A stretch of 64,000 bases of DNA from Colwellia sp. 1_MG-2023. GTDB taxonomy: Bacteria; Pseudomonadota; Gammaproteobacteria; Enterobacterales; Alteromonadaceae. Each line of letters starts with the position of its first letter. Position 1 is the first letter of the stretch. The DNA lies in contig NZ_JAUOPE010000010.1 of NCBI RefSeq assembly GCF_030546755.1, positions 62,001-126,000 of the forward strand. Direction: 5' to 3'. Both the position numbers and the translations under genes were made by a program. Below the pieces are notes generated by a model, which was not told the DNA's origin, made no database searches, and worked only from the letters and a program-made list of their open reading frames with translations. Of the stretch, positions 19,011 through 28,724 are shown one piece after another.

Positions 19011-21206
19011 ATGGTTTCGGTTCGAAAATCTCATCAAATGACCCAAACAAGCTTTGAGCAATGGCTATTATCTCTGGAAATCAGCAAAGAGAAGTGCCAA
19101 TTATTAGAAAACATCTGGTCTGAGAATCAAACACACCATGAAATAGATGAGCAATGCCAAACTAAATCCTTAGAAATGGTTGAAATTTTAGCCAGCCTTA
19201 ATCTAGATAAAGACTCGTTAGCCGCTGCTTTTTTGATCCCATTAATTGAGTTTAACTATATCACTTTAGACTATGTTGAAGAGCAATATTCCAATTCTGT
19301 TTTTCTATTGTGTAAAGGTGTTGCGCAAATGGAGGCGATTAAAGCTTTACGACAAAGTCAGTCAAACAAAATATCAGTTAACCAAGTGGATAATATTCGT
19401 AAGATGTTGCTTGCGATGGTGGAAGATGTCCGTGCTGTGGTGATTAAATTAGCAGAACGATTATGTCAATTACGTCTGGTTAAAAACGCTGATGAAGAGT
19501 CCCGTGTGATTGTTGCAAAAGAAACCGCTAATATTTACGCACCATTAGCCAATAGATTAGGTATTGGTCAGTTAAAGTGGGAGCTTGAAGATATCTCGTT
19601 CCGTTACTTACACCCAAAAGTTTACAAAAAAATAGCCTCATTACTGGATGAAAAGCGTTTAGATCGTGAACAATATATGGTTGATTTTGTAAGTAATTTA
19701 TCTCAACAATTAGTGGATTTAAATATTAAAGGTGAAGTATATGGTCGCCCTAAACATATTTATAGTATTTGGAAAAAAATGCAGCAAAAATCACTGGATT
19801 TTGAGCAACTATACGATGTGAGAGCGGTACGTATCGTGGTTGAAAAGCTACAAGATTGTTATGGCGCTTTAGGAATTGTTCATACTAATTGGCAGCATTT
19901 ACCGAAAGAGTTTGATGATTACGTTGCCACCCCGAAACCTAATGGATATCAGTCAATTCATACGGTGGTTTTAGGTCCTGAAGGCAAGTCCGTAGAAGTG
20001 CAAATTCGAACGAAGCAAATGCACGATGATGCCGAATTAGGTGTTGCGGCACACTGGCGTTATAAAGAAGGCTCTGCTCATGGCAAAACCAGCGGTTTTG
20101 ATGAAAAAGTTAGTTGGTTACGAAAAATTTTACAATGGCAAGAAGATGTCACGGAAAGTGGTGAGCTCATTGAAGAACTTCGCAGCCAAGTATTTGAAGA
20201 TCGCATTTATGTTTTTACCCCTAATGGCGATGTAGTTGATTTACCTAATGGTTCAACGCCATTAGATTTTGCCTATTATATTCATTCAAATGTCGGTCAT
20301 TGTTGTATTGGCGCTAAAGTATTTGGCCGTATTGTGCCATTTACTTATCGGTTAAAAACCGGTGATAAAATTGAAATTTTAACCAGTAAAACGCCTAATC
20401 CAAGTCGCGATTGGCTAAACCCTAATTTACATTATATTCATGCGCCCAGAGCTCGAGCTAAAGTTCAGCATTTTTTCAAACTGCAAGATCGTGACAAGCA
20501 TATCGCGCAAGGTAAAGAAATGCTTGAGCAAGAATTAATAAAGCATGATTTAATGCAAGTTGATTTATTATCAACCAGCAAACGTTTTAATATTAAAACG
20601 GTGGATGATTTATATGTTGCCATTGGCTCTGGTCATGCAAGATTGCAGCAAGTGGTTAATCATCTACTACTCGAAAATGAAAAATCACAACCTCCTGTTG
20701 AGCTAGATCCACAAAGCTTAGTAAAACCACAATACCATCAACCTAAAAATGCCGTTGATGCGAATGGCATAACGGTTTCAGGTGTCGGAAACTTACTTAC
20801 CCATATGGCAAAATGTTGTCATCCGGTACCTGGCGATGAGATCATGGGGTTTATTACTCAAGGACGCGGAATTTCAGTACATCAAGCAGATTGTGAGCAA
20901 TTAGCTAATTCACTATTACAACAACCTGAACGTGAAATTGAAGTGCAATGGGGGGATAACCCGACACAACATTATCAAGTGACGGTTAAACTTGTTTGCG
21001 TTGATAGGCAAGGGTTAGTGAGAGATATTTCGACGATTATTGCTAACGAAAGAGTGAGTATTATGGGCATGGAAAGCCGCTCAGATCATAGCAAGCAAAC
21101 GGTTATTATGTCGTTAACCATTGAAATCGCTAATAACGAAATGCTCACGCGTTTGATCAGCAAGTTATTACAACTTGACGATATTATTGAAGCGAAACGC
21201 TTGTAG
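19011..21206 (+). CDS. relA: GTP pyrophosphokinase RelA, (p)ppGpp synthetase I
   Basis: 731-aa ribosome-associated stringent-response enzyme. The N-terminal hydrolase-like domain lacks the HD catalytic pair (the corresponding segment reads AAAFLIPLIEF), consistent with a synthetase-only RelA. The synthetase domain (YDVRAVRIVVE, YQSIHTVVLGP), TGS domain (RIYVFTPNGDVVDLPNGSTP) and C-terminal ACT domain (DRQGLVRDISTIIANE) follow. AGGA seven bases before the ATG supports the start. E. coli RelA is 744 aa. Confidence 0.97.
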   Translation: MVSVRKSHQMTQTSFEQWLLSLEISKEKCQLLENIWSENQTHHEIDEQCQTKSLEMVEILASLNLDKDSLAAAFLIPLIEFNYITLDYVEEQYSNSVFLLCKGVAQMEAIKALRQSQSNKISVNQVDNIRKMLLAMVEDVRAVVIKLAERLCQLRLVKNADEESRVIVAKETANIYAPLANRLGIGQLKWELEDISFRYLHPKVYKKIASLLDEKRLDREQYMVDFVSNLSQQLVDLNIKGEVYGRPKHIYSIWKKMQQKSLDFEQLYDVRAVRIVVEKLQDCYGALGIVHTNWQHLPKEFDDYVATPKPNGYQSIHTVVLGPEGKSVEVQIRTKQMHDDAELGVAAHWRYKEGSAHGKTSGFDEKVSWLRKILQWQEDVTESGELIEELRSQVFEDRIYVFTPNGDVVDLPNGSTPLDFAYYIHSNVGHCCIGAKVFGRIVPFTYRLKTGDKIEILTSKTPNPSRDWLNPNLHYIHAPRARAKVQHFFKLQDRDKHIAQGKEMLEQELIKHDLMQVDLLSTSKRFNIKTVDDLYVAIGSGHARLQQVVNHLLLENEKSQPPVELDPQSLVKPQYHQPKNAVDANGITVSGVGNLLTHMAKCCHPVPGDEIMGFITQGRGISVHQADCEQLANSLLQQPEREIEVQWGDNPTQHYQVTVKLVCVDRQGLVRDISTIIANERVSIMGMESRSDHSKQTVIMSLTIEIANNEMLTRLISKLLQLDDIIEAKRL

Positions 21207-21246
21207 TTTATAAACATCTTAATCAGTAAATGAGAAAGCTTTTTAC

Positions 21247-22065
21247 ATGTTAAATGATACTCCTTCTATCGAAAAACTCCGTTGGATTATGGCGCAGCTT
21301 CGTGATCCTGAAACTGGCTGTCCGTGGGACATAAAGCAAACCTTTGCCACGATCGTTCCTCATACAATCGAAGAAGCTTATGAAGTTGCAGATGCTGTTA
21401 CGGAAGCCGTTGAACAGAACGACTTTAGTGAGTTAGAAAAAGAATTGGGTGACTTACTTTTTCAAGTAATTTTTTATAGCCAGTTGGGTAATGAGCAAAA
21501 AAAGTTTGATTTTGATAGTGTCGTCGCTGCTATTTGTGAAAAGCTCATTCGTCGTCATCCTCATGTTTTTGCAAATGAAGAGTTATCAACTGAGGAAGCA
21601 ATTAAACAAAATTGGGAAAATGAAAAAGCGAAAGAGCGACAAAGGCGTAATCAAAATGACAATATCAGTATTTTAGCGGATATTCCTAAAAATTTACCGG
21701 CACTGTCGCAAGCGGCAAAAATTCAAAAACGTTGCTCTCATGTCGGGTTTGATTGGCATAACATTCAAGACGTTGTTGCGAAAATAGAAGAAGAAGTCAT
21801 TGAAGTTAAAGAAGAGTTGGCTGGCGATCAACAAGGCTTAGCAGAAGAGTTAGGCGACTTAATGTTTGCGGTGGTTAATTTATGTCGGCACGCCAAACAA
21901 GACCCAGAAAACCTGTTAAGAAAAGCGAACCAAAAATTTACTAAACGTTTTCATGGCATAGAGCAGCAAGTTGTCGATTCAGGAAAAGCATTTGAACAAC
22001 ACAACCTTGAAACACTAGAGCAGTATTGGCAAAAGGTAAAACAATCAGAAAAGAGTCAACGCTAA
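21247..22065 (+). CDS. mazG: Nucleoside triphosphate pyrophosphohydrolase MazG
   Basis: 272-aa protein with tandem MazG domains. The first carries the catalytic EExxE-type cluster (HTIEEAYEVADAV, then ELEKELGDLLFQV); the second repeats it (KIEEEVIEVKEEL, EELGDLMFAVVNL). It hydrolyses NTPs to NMP and lowers ppGpp indirectly in E. coli. Forty bases downstream of relA. E. coli MazG is 263 aa. Confidence 0.97.
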   Translation: MLNDTPSIEKLRWIMAQLRDPETGCPWDIKQTFATIVPHTIEEAYEVADAVTEAVEQNDFSELEKELGDLLFQVIFYSQLGNEQKKFDFDSVVAAICEKLIRRHPHVFANEELSTEEAIKQNWENEKAKERQRRNQNDNISILADIPKNLPALSQAAKIQKRCSHVGFDWHNIQDVVAKIEEEVIEVKEELAGDQQGLAEELGDLMFAVVNLCRHAKQDPENLLRKANQKFTKRFHGIEQQVVDSGKAFEQHNLETLEQYWQKVKQSEKSQR

Positions 22066-22182
22066 TTTTTTAATACCGTGTTTATAGTTTTAAAGAAAGG
22101 AGCTAGCCAAGGTTAGACCAGTTGACAACAACCATCTATCGTAGTTAGATGATAAAATCTGCTGTTATTTATCGAGTTTTTT

Positions 22183-23373
22183 GTGATCCATTCTTTCATT
22201 ATTTTTATCCGTCGATATGTAAATCGACTTATTCACATTCCAATGCCAACCTTGATCAACGGTTCAGGAGAATTACGTCAGTCGGCTGAAATATTAAAGG
22301 ATGCTAACAGTCGCAATACTTTTATTGTGACTGATAAGACGCTTGTTGGTGTAGGTGTCGTTAAAAAACTGACTGATTTTCTCGAAAAAGCACAATTACC
22401 TTACGTTATTTTTGATGAAGTGACGCCTGATCCAACCATTGCCGTTATTGAACAAGGGGTTCATTTATATCAACAGAACAACTGTGACAGCATGATTGTT
22501 ATCGGCGGTGGCTCAGTAATGGATTGCGGTAAAGCAATCGCTGCCTCGGTAGTTAAAAATAAAAACATTCAAACGTTATCGGGATTATTTAAGGTACGAA
22601 AAAAACTTCCGCCATTTATTGCTATCCCAACTACTGCAGGTACTGGCTCTGAAGCTACCTTAGTTGCCGTGGTTACTGATCCGAGTAAGAAACAAAAATT
22701 TACTGTGATAGATCCGTGTTTGGTTCCTCATTACGCGATTTTAGATCCTTTGCTGATGGTTGGTCTGCCAGCAAAAATCACGGCTGAAACTGGTATTGAT
22801 GCATTAACACATGCTGTTGAATCATATATAGGTTTACATGGTACGGCACAAACTCAATCATACAGTTTAGCGGCTATACAACGAATTTTTACTTATTTGC
22901 CACAAGCGTATCAACAAGGAGATAATTTAACTGCCCGAGCCGAAATGTCATTGGCAAGTTATTATGCTGGCGTGGCATTTACTCGTACTTCTATTGGTTA
23001 TGTGCATGCGATTGCTCATCAGTTAGGTGGTTATTATCATATACCACATGGATTAGCTAACGCGGTTTTATTACCCCATGTGCTACATTTTTCATTTGAC
23101 AACGCTTTTCAGCAGTACGCGAAAATCGCCTATCATTTAGGCATAGTTGAACAGCATGAAAATGAAATAGTTGCTGCAAAAGCGTTTGTTCAAGCTGTTA
23201 TCTCGCTAAATACTACGTTGAATATTCAAAAAACTTTTCCTGAACTGAAAAAACAAGATATTTCACTGTTAGCTAAACGCGCTATGAAAGAAGCTTACTG
23301 TGAATACCCTGTTCCTAAGCAAATGACTACCGCAGAATGTGAACAAATCTTACTTAAACTACTAAAGGAATAA
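22183..23373 (+). CDS. Iron-containing alcohol dehydrogenase
   Basis: 396-aa group III alcohol dehydrogenase. NAD-binding region contains IVIGGGSVMDCGKAIA; metal ligands are supplied by TGIDALTHAVE (Asp, His) and by YVHAIAHQLGGYYHIPHG (two His). The GTG at 22183 is the first start in the frame; a start further in is possible because the N-terminal 20 residues are basic and hydrophobic. Substrate unknown. It lies 117 bases after mazG, perhaps with its own promoter, and ends at a bidirectional terminator shared with the YebC-family gene. Confidence 0.88.
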   Translation: MIHSFIIFIRRYVNRLIHIPMPTLINGSGELRQSAEILKDANSRNTFIVTDKTLVGVGVVKKLTDFLEKAQLPYVIFDEVTPDPTIAVIEQGVHLYQQNNCDSMIVIGGGSVMDCGKAIAASVVKNKNIQTLSGLFKVRKKLPPFIAIPTTAGTGSEATLVAVVTDPSKKQKFTVIDPCLVPHYAILDPLLMVGLPAKITAETGIDALTHAVESYIGLHGTAQTQSYSLAAIQRIFTYLPQAYQQGDNLTARAEMSLASYYAGVAFTRTSIGYVHAIAHQLGGYYHIPHGLANAVLLPHVLHFSFDNAFQQYAKIAYHLGIVEQHENEIVAAKAFVQAVISLNTTLNIQKTFPELKKQDISLLAKRAMKEAYCEYPVPKQMTTAECEQILLKLLKE

Positions 23374-23374
23374 A

Positions 23375-23397
23375 AAAAGCACCGTAAAGGTGCTTTT
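23375..23397. terminator. Bidirectional intrinsic terminator
   Basis: Nine-base arms (23375-23383 and 23389-23397, AAAAGCACC/GGTGCTTTT) with a 5-base loop. A seven-base A-run on the left gives a T-run on the minus strand, and TTTT closes the right. It sits 2 bases after the alcohol dehydrogenase stop and downstream of the convergent YebC-family gene. Confidence 0.85.
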
Positions 23398-23458
23398 AAA
23401 ACTAGCGTTCATGTAACTTTTTAACCGCGTAATGTTTAGCTGAAAAAGTTAATGAGGA

Positions 23459-24187
23459 TTATTCTTCTGGCAATTCTGCGTTGTGGTAAACGTTTTGTAC
23501 ATCGTCACAATCATCTAACATCGCAATGAATTTCTCAAAGTTAGCGGTATCTTCTTCGCCGGTAATTTCTGTATAGGTTTGAGGAACCCAAGTAATTTCT
23601 TCAACTTCAAGATCATATTCAGGCATGCTGTTGGCGAATTCTGTTTTGATCTTAAAAAATTCTGTATGTGGAGCGTGAACAGTAATAATACCATCTTCTA
23701 ATTCAACATCAGTTACGTCGATATCAGCCATCATCAGGTTTTCTAATACCGCTTCATCATCTTCGCCTTTAAAGGCAAATACCGCTTGATGATCAAACAT
23801 ATGTGAAACCGTACCGGTAGAACCAATTTTAGAATTTGTTTTCGTAAAACATTGACGAACATCTTTGATCGTACGGTTACCATTGTCAGTTAAACAATCG
23901 ATTATCACCATACAGTTACCAGGTCCAAAACCTTCATAACGGGCTTCAGCGTAATCTTCACCACCGGCACCCGATGCTTTTTTTATTGCATTTTCAATAA
24001 CATGAGTAGGTACTTGGTCTTTTTTCGCTTTGTCTATTAAACCACGAAGCGCTAAGTTGCCGTCTGGATCTAATCCGCCATTTTTAGCACAAACATAAAT
24101 TGCTTTTCCGTATTTAGAATAAACTTTAGTTTTAGCGCCAGCGGTTTTGGCCATTGATAATTTACGGTTTTGGTAAGCTCTGCCCAT
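23459..24187 (-). CDS. YebC/PmpR-family regulator (YeeN-like)
   Basis: 242-aa DUF28/TACO1-family protein. The signature [19 protein letters not shown] at the N-terminus, then [20 protein letters not shown] and the [17 protein letters not shown] segment are typical. The family includes YebC, YeeN and mitochondrial TACO1 and has been linked to transcription regulation and to relief of ribosome pausing. The N-terminus differs from classic YebC (MAGHSKWANIKHRK) and matches the YeeN-like subgroup better. It is convergent with the alcohol dehydrogenase. Confidence 0.88.
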   Translation of the reverse strand: MGRAYQNRKLSMAKTAGAKTKVYSKYGKAIYVCAKNGGLDPDGNLALRGLIDKAKKDQVPTHVIENAIKKASGAGGEDYAEARYEGFGPGNCMVIIDCLTDNGNRTIKDVRQCFTKTNSKIGSTGTVSHMFDHQAVFAFKGEDDEAVLENLMMADIDVTDVELEDGIITVHAPHTEFFKIKTEFANSMPEYDLEVEEITWVPQTYTEITGEEDTANFEKFIAMLDDCDDVQNVYHNAELPEE

Positions 24188-24281
24188 CTTAAAATTTTCT
24201 CATGTTCTCTAAAAATTAACTTGGCTAGATTCTAACAGTGTATGAATTGGCTTTCTAGTGCTGTAAAAGAGATAGGATGAA

Positions 24282-24380
24282 TTAATGGCGTGCTAAATGT
24301 TGATTGTCTGAGGATTCTTCTTCTAAAGGTGTAGGGTGTAACATTGCGGTTTCATTGTTACACCCAATCACGTTTCTCAT
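24282..24380 (-). CDS. Possible 32-aa microprotein
   Basis: Short reverse-strand frame ATG (24380) to TAA, encoding a polar peptide ending LEEESSDNQHLARH, with two consecutive-type acidic residues and a central GCNN. Upstream GAGA is only a weak ribosome site. It lies 9 bases after the stop of the 45-codon frame at 24390-24527, in the same direction. Coding status is unproven; the collinear arrangement is the only support. Confidence 0.25.
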   Translation of the reverse strand: MRNVIGCNNETAMLHPTPLEEESSDNQHLARH

Positions 24381-24389
24381 AAATATTCT

Positions 24390-24527
24390 CTAGTTAGCGT
24401 TTTGCTGTCGATTTGCACCTAAGGTTTTCATTTGCAGCTTTTCAATATTCCATTGCGATAAAGATAAATGACTGACTTGGTAACAAAATAGCATAATGCG
24501 TTCACATTGTTTTTTTAAGTCTTTCAT
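24390..24527 (-). CDS. Possible 45-aa small protein downstream of the secreted protein
   Basis: Reverse-strand frame of 45 codons, ATG at 24525-24527 and TAG at 24390-24392. An AAGGAAAAG sequence ends just upstream of the ATG and reaches the stop of the 170-aa gene, so it could be translationally linked to it. The peptide is basic and amphipathic (begins MKDLKKQCERIMLFCYQ, then LSLSQWNIEKLQMKTLG). I do not recognise it. Confidence 0.4.
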   Translation of the reverse strand: MKDLKKQCERIMLFCYQVSHLSLSQWNIEKLQMKTLGANRQQNAN

Positions 24528-24536
24528 GTCTTTTCC

Positions 24537-25049
24537 TTAATCTGCTGCGACAGTATCTAAATCAACTGATGAAGCCATGCTGGTTGATGATTTGAAGTAA
24601 GCAATGTTATCTAAAATAATTGCATTTTCAGATAAAGACTTCGCTGTTAATAAATCTTCATAAGCACTGTAGCTTTCATTGTTCAAATGTTTAGCGATAC
24701 TACGGTTACTATAAGCTAATGCTTTTAATAATTTACCATGGCGACCGCGAGTAGCGTTTGCAGACATTGAATCAATCGCTTTAGTACAAGACTCTTCAGC
24801 TTTTTCAAATTTAAATGTTTTAATTTGCGCTGCACATAAGTTCATTGCATGGTTGTAGTCAATTTTTTTGTGCATCTCAATGGCTTTCATACCATCGGTA
24901 TATTCACCAGCGATAATTTTATCAGCGCCTGTAGTATCTTTTACTACTGCAACTTTAAATTTTTCTACGCTGTCAAAAGCAAATGTTGCGCTGCTACACA
25001 ATAGTAATAATGAGGGTAATGTTTTTGAAACGAGTGAGTTAAGTTTCAT
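24537..25049 (-). CDS. Secreted/periplasmic TPR-like protein, unknown function
   Basis: 170 aa with a signal peptide (basic start, hydrophobic LPSLLLLCSSATFAF, cleavage near residue 24). The mature part is helical and has a TPR-like segment around 66-140 (YNHAMNLCAAQIKTFKFEKA, then KLLKALAYSNRSIAKHLNN), with two cysteines (72 and about 88) that could pair in the periplasm. Such single-TPR-type secreted proteins are common in Alteromonadales without assigned roles. AAGGAAAAG-type ribosome site precedes the ATG. Upstream is a LysR gene on the same strand, 129 bases away. Confidence 0.65.
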   Translation of the reverse strand: MKLNSLVSKTLPSLLLLCSSATFAFDSVEKFKVAVVKDTTGADKIIAGEYTDGMKAIEMHKKIDYNHAMNLCAAQIKTFKFEKAEESCTKAIDSMSANATRGRHGKLLKALAYSNRSIAKHLNNESYSAYEDLLTAKSLSENAIILDNIAYFKSSTSMASSVDLDTVAAD

Positions 25050-25178
25050 GATCTTTTCCTTTTCAAGTAAAGTTATACGTTAATTTAAGTGCCAATGTTG
25101 TTGACGGTTTTAACTTTAAGGAAAAGACGGATGGCTGACAAACGACAAAATTACAGCCATCAATTGAAATTAATTCAC

Positions 25179-26057
25179 TTATAATGAAAATTCTTGTTTA
25201 ATCCAGCTTGCAAAGCTATCAAGCTCACTTCCTTCGTTGATATTTTCATGCCTAATTAAAAAATATTTATCATTGGTGACGAGTTCATGATCAAATAATT
25301 TCACTAATAATTGTTCACTGAACCATGATTTACTCATAGGCAATGGTACTAAAGCAATGCCCATTCCTTGTTGGGCGGCTCTTGCTACACCAAACATACT
25401 GTCAAATTGAATGATTTGCTTAGGATCAAAATCTTCAATATCAACACGATCAGCCCATTGATGCCATGACCAAGGGCGAGATTGATGAAGAATAAGTGGA
25501 ACTTCTTTTAAGGCGTCGTAGCCTAAACTTGACCATTTTTTATATAAACTTTTATTACACGCAGGTGCATAACGTATCGGAAATAATTCATGAACAATGC
25601 TGCCATTTGGCTTGCCATTGGCTAAAACAATAGAAAGCTCTGCTGGAATATTTGTTTGATTCGCCGATTTTACTGTTTCCAATTGCAAGTTGATGGTCGG
25701 ATTCGCTTCCGTCCAAACACTTAGTTTTGGAATAAACAATTCACTGGCAAAAAATTCCGGTAAGGTGATGGTAATGGTTTTATTTTCTTCTGTAGCAGTA
25801 AACCTGCCTATTGTCGCTTCTAATTCTTGAATAATAGGTTGTACTGCGTTGTAAAATTTCTTTCCCGAGGTGGTTAATTTTATCGCACGAGTTTGTCGCT
25901 CAAATAAAGTGAAACCTATTTGTTCTTCTAGTTGTTTTATCTGGTGACTGACAGCAGAAGGTGTTAGAAAAAGTTGTGAAGCTGCATGTTTGAAACTTAA
26001 ACATTTGGCTGCAATACAAAAAGATCGCAGTCCGCGGATAGGTGTTTGAATAGCCAT
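25179..26057 (-). CDS. LysR-family transcriptional regulator (GcvA-like)
   Basis: 292 aa. N-terminal winged HTH (LRSFCIAAKCLSFKHAASQL, then TPSAVSHQIKQLEEQIGFTL) and C-terminal substrate-binding domain (from about residue 95), with the SMFGVARAAQQGMGIALVPL segment typical of GcvA-like members. Target genes are not evident; LysR genes often control a divergent neighbour, but here upstream (26058-26590) no gene diverges from it. It may act elsewhere. Confidence 0.9.
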   Translation of the reverse strand: MAIQTPIRGLRSFCIAAKCLSFKHAASQLFLTPSAVSHQIKQLEEQIGFTLFERQTRAIKLTTSGKKFYNAVQPIIQELEATIGRFTATEENKTITITLPEFFASELFIPKLSVWTEANPTINLQLETVKSANQTNIPAELSIVLANGKPNGSIVHELFPIRYAPACNKSLYKKWSSLGYDALKEVPLILHQSRPWSWHQWADRVDIEDFDPKQIIQFDSMFGVARAAQQGMGIALVPLPMSKSWFSEQLLVKLFDHELVTNDKYFLIRHENINEGSELDSFASWIKQEFSL

Positions 26058-26590
26058 TAATTAATACTTTTGATGATCCCAATGTCCCTACAGCAATTGT
26101 CAGACCAGTAATGCCAACCATTTATTGTTTTTGTTTTCATTACGCGTTATCAGGGCTATAGAAGTTTTTTATCTATATTATAAAAGTAGCTGGTGCAAAT
26201 TTTGGCAATACAAATGGATTTTTTGCTCTGTTTTGGTGCGTTGCAAGTTATTGGTGCAAATATCACTGAGGTGAATTTTGTTGAAAGCTTGCCTGCTTAT
26301 TAGCTATTAAATCAATGATTCTATTAAAAACAGCAATATTGAATGACAACTTTGAAGAGAGGTTACAAATAAAATAATGAGTAGAAAAAAAGGGTGCGTA
26401 AACACGCACCCTTAACATCAAACAAATGTTTAAAAATTTAGAAATCTGGGGAGATTCCGAAAACAAGTTCATCATATGCAAACCCTATGTGTTAGACAAA
26501 CGAGATAAAATCACTCGATAGATTAATTAATTTAACCTGTCCTGAAATATGGGATAAACCTTGAAGTGCGTGTTTTTCTGAATGCCGGAT
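26058..26590. other. Intergenic region, 533 bp, with one terminator
   Basis: No convincing gene. The one open frame here (about 72 codons on the minus strand, 26263-26481) runs straight through the terminator hairpin at 26391-26412 and has no family features. The segment 26058-26260 is AT-rich and probably contains the LysR promoter. Confidence 0.6.
26391..26412 (-). terminator. Intrinsic terminator downstream of the GGDEF-EAL gene
   Basis: Perfect 9-bp stem AGGGTGCGT/ACGCACCCT with an AAAC loop. The A-run at 26385-26390 becomes a T-run on the minus strand, so it should terminate leftward transcription. It lies about 180 bases beyond the stop of the GGDEF-EAL gene and likely ends that operon. 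Confidence 0.75.
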
Positions 26591-28723
26591 TTAATAAAAT
26601 TCTTTTATTAATTTTAGGAAAGATTCAAAATTTACAGGACGACTATATAAAAAACCTTGGACCGAGTTGCAGGCATTATTTTTCAGAAACTTTAATTGCT
26701 CATCAGTTTCAACGCCTTCTGCCGTTACCCCTAAATTTAAATTATGCGCCATTGCAATTACTGCTCTTACGATAGCTTTGTCGTTATCATCAACTACAAT
26801 ATCTTTAACAAATGATTGATCTATTTTAACAAAGTCTAAAGGGAGTTTTTTAAGATAAGCTAATGAACTATAACCGGTACCAAAGTCATCAACAGAAACA
26901 CTCATGCCTATTGCTCTGATTTTACTTAATAACTTTTCAGCTATTGCGTAATCATTGACTAAAACACCTTCGGTTACTTCAAACTCTAATAAATCAGGTT
27001 CAATGTTATATTCTTTAATACAATTATGAATAAAGGAAAATAAATTTTCTTCAATGACTTGGGAAGGAGATAAATTAATTGAAATTTTTATCCTATACCC
27101 ATGACTATTCAATTGTTTAACTAAGGCACAAGCGGATTTTATTACCCAGTGACCAATCGCATTTATTAATTCGCTTTTCTCAGCTTCTGGAATAAATTGA
27201 ATCGGGGAAATGGTACCTTTTTCCGGATGGTTCCATCGTATTAATGCTTCTGCTTTATGAATGGAATTCTGTTCTAAATTGATAATGGGTTGTAGATATA
27301 ATTCAAACTCTTGATACTTGATAGCATCTCTAAGCTCTTTTTCTAATTCGATAATATGCAACGAAGCGTCTTGTAATGATTGTGAGTAAAATTGTATTGA
27401 ATTTTTATTATGTGCTTTACCGCTATAAGCACTCAAATCGACAAATTTCATTAATTCTTCAACACTATTCGCATCTTTTGGATAATTAGCAGCACCAACA
27501 CTTACACTGATAGTGAAAGGCTCATCTTTTGTGCTAATAAACGGTTTGTGAGTACAAGCTAATATTTTATTAAGTCTCGTTTGGCAGTCATGCTGATTTT
27601 CAATGTCAGATAAAATAATGGCAAATTCATCACCACCAACTCGTGCTAAATAGTCATTGTTATTTAACGTTCCCGAAATTCTTTCACTTAATTCAATTAA
27701 TAATTTATCGCCATCATCATGCCCATAATATTCATTATGAGAACGGAAATTATTGATATCTATATATAATAAGTAAAAAGGTTTGTTATCTGTTGTTTGC
27801 TGTTCTAGTTTTTGCCAAAAAGAGAAACGGTTTGGTAATTCAGTTAGCATATCTTGTAATGCAAGTTGTTCATTTTTCTGAACTAAATGTTTAATGCTAG
27901 TGATATCATTGGTAAAAATTATCCAGTTATTCACTTCGTTGAGTTCAGTTTTTACTGGATATAAGGCTATTTTTAACCATTTTAATGTTGAAGGAGGGGA
28001 TATCCAACAAAGCTCTCCATCCCACCCCGATTTGGTGCTCATTATTCGATCAAATTCAGGCAATTGAGCTTTCATTAAATTAAGAATAATATCAATGGGT
28101 TTTTCATCGTGATCAAGTGCTTGGCGTCGTTGTTCAAATAAGGAATAGGTTGACGAATTTTCTATCAATGTTTGTAGTGAATTATCGGTGATGATAACGG
28201 AGAATCCCGCATTTTCTATGGCTTTTGTTAAAGCAATTAATATATCGCCTTGCTGCTCAGGCTTTTTAAGTATCGAAAGCAAACGAGTATGTAAGTATTC
28301 ATTTTGCTCGATTAATCGATCATTAGAGAGTAATAATTCACGTGCGGATTGTAAGGTATTTTGTTTGCTCTTAAACTCTTCTGCTAAGCTGGTTATTAGT
28401 AAGATATTGGTCTCGTTATGTCTTATTGCTGTCGCTTCAAGATGCAATTCTTTTTTATTCTCAGTAACTTCAGTCCAAAAACCTGATTTAAGCGTATTGT
28501 TGTTATTACCTTGCCATACTTGTTGGGCATCAATTAAAAAGTCTTGTAAAAACGGAGTGTGATCATCAATTATTATGGTGTCTTGTTGATGCAATTGAGG
28601 GAATAAATCAAAAGCCCATTGACTGTTTCCAGCAATACGTTGCACCTCTCCTGTTTCAGCGTTAGTAACTTCAAAAATCACCTGTTGTAAAGAGTTGAGT
28701 ACGCTAAGTAAGGTGGTATGCAT
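26591..28723 (-). CDS. GGDEF-EAL domain protein (c-di-GMP turnover), last gene of GTPase operon
   Basis: 710-aa cytosolic protein without TM segments. Two PAS-like or sensor-like regions (about 1-115 and 165-280) and a short coiled coil precede a GGDEF domain (RVGGDEFAIIL intact, with DINNFRSHNEYYGH upstream) and an EAL domain (EALIRWNHPEKG, NLSPSQV, DDFGTGYSSLAYLKKLPLDF, KIDQSFV, AEGVET all present). The EAL half looks catalytically competent as a c-di-GMP phosphodiesterase; the GGDEF motif is also intact, so cyclase activity cannot be excluded. The ATG is one base beyond the GTPase stop, with AGGAGC as ribosome site inside the end of the GTPase gene, so translation is probably coupled. Confidence 0.9.
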   Translation of the reverse strand: MHTTLLSVLNSLQQVIFEVTNAETGEVQRIAGNSQWAFDLFPQLHQQDTIIIDDHTPFLQDFLIDAQQVWQGNNNNTLKSGFWTEVTENKKELHLEATAIRHNETNILLITSLAEEFKSKQNTLQSARELLLSNDRLIEQNEYLHTRLLSILKKPEQQGDILIALTKAIENAGFSVIITDNSLQTLIENSSTYSLFEQRRQALDHDEKPIDIILNLMKAQLPEFDRIMSTKSGWDGELCWISPPSTLKWLKIALYPVKTELNEVNNWIIFTNDITSIKHLVQKNEQLALQDMLTELPNRFSFWQKLEQQTTDNKPFYLLYIDINNFRSHNEYYGHDDGDKLLIELSERISGTLNNNDYLARVGGDEFAIILSDIENQHDCQTRLNKILACTHKPFISTKDEPFTISVSVGAANYPKDANSVEELMKFVDLSAYSGKAHNKNSIQFYSQSLQDASLHIIELEKELRDAIKYQEFELYLQPIINLEQNSIHKAEALIRWNHPEKGTISPIQFIPEAEKSELINAIGHWVIKSACALVKQLNSHGYRIKISINLSPSQVIEENLFSFIHNCIKEYNIEPDLLEFEVTEGVLVNDYAIAEKLLSKIRAIGMSVSVDDFGTGYSSLAYLKKLPLDFVKIDQSFVKDIVVDDNDKAIVRAVIAMAHNLNLGVTAEGVETDEQLKFLKNNACNSVQGFLYSRPVNFESFLKLIKEFY

Positions 28724-28724
28724 A

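Noticed and set aside
26263..26481. 72-codon minus-strand ORF
   Set aside because: Crosses the terminator hairpin at 26391-26412, no ribosome site, no family features.
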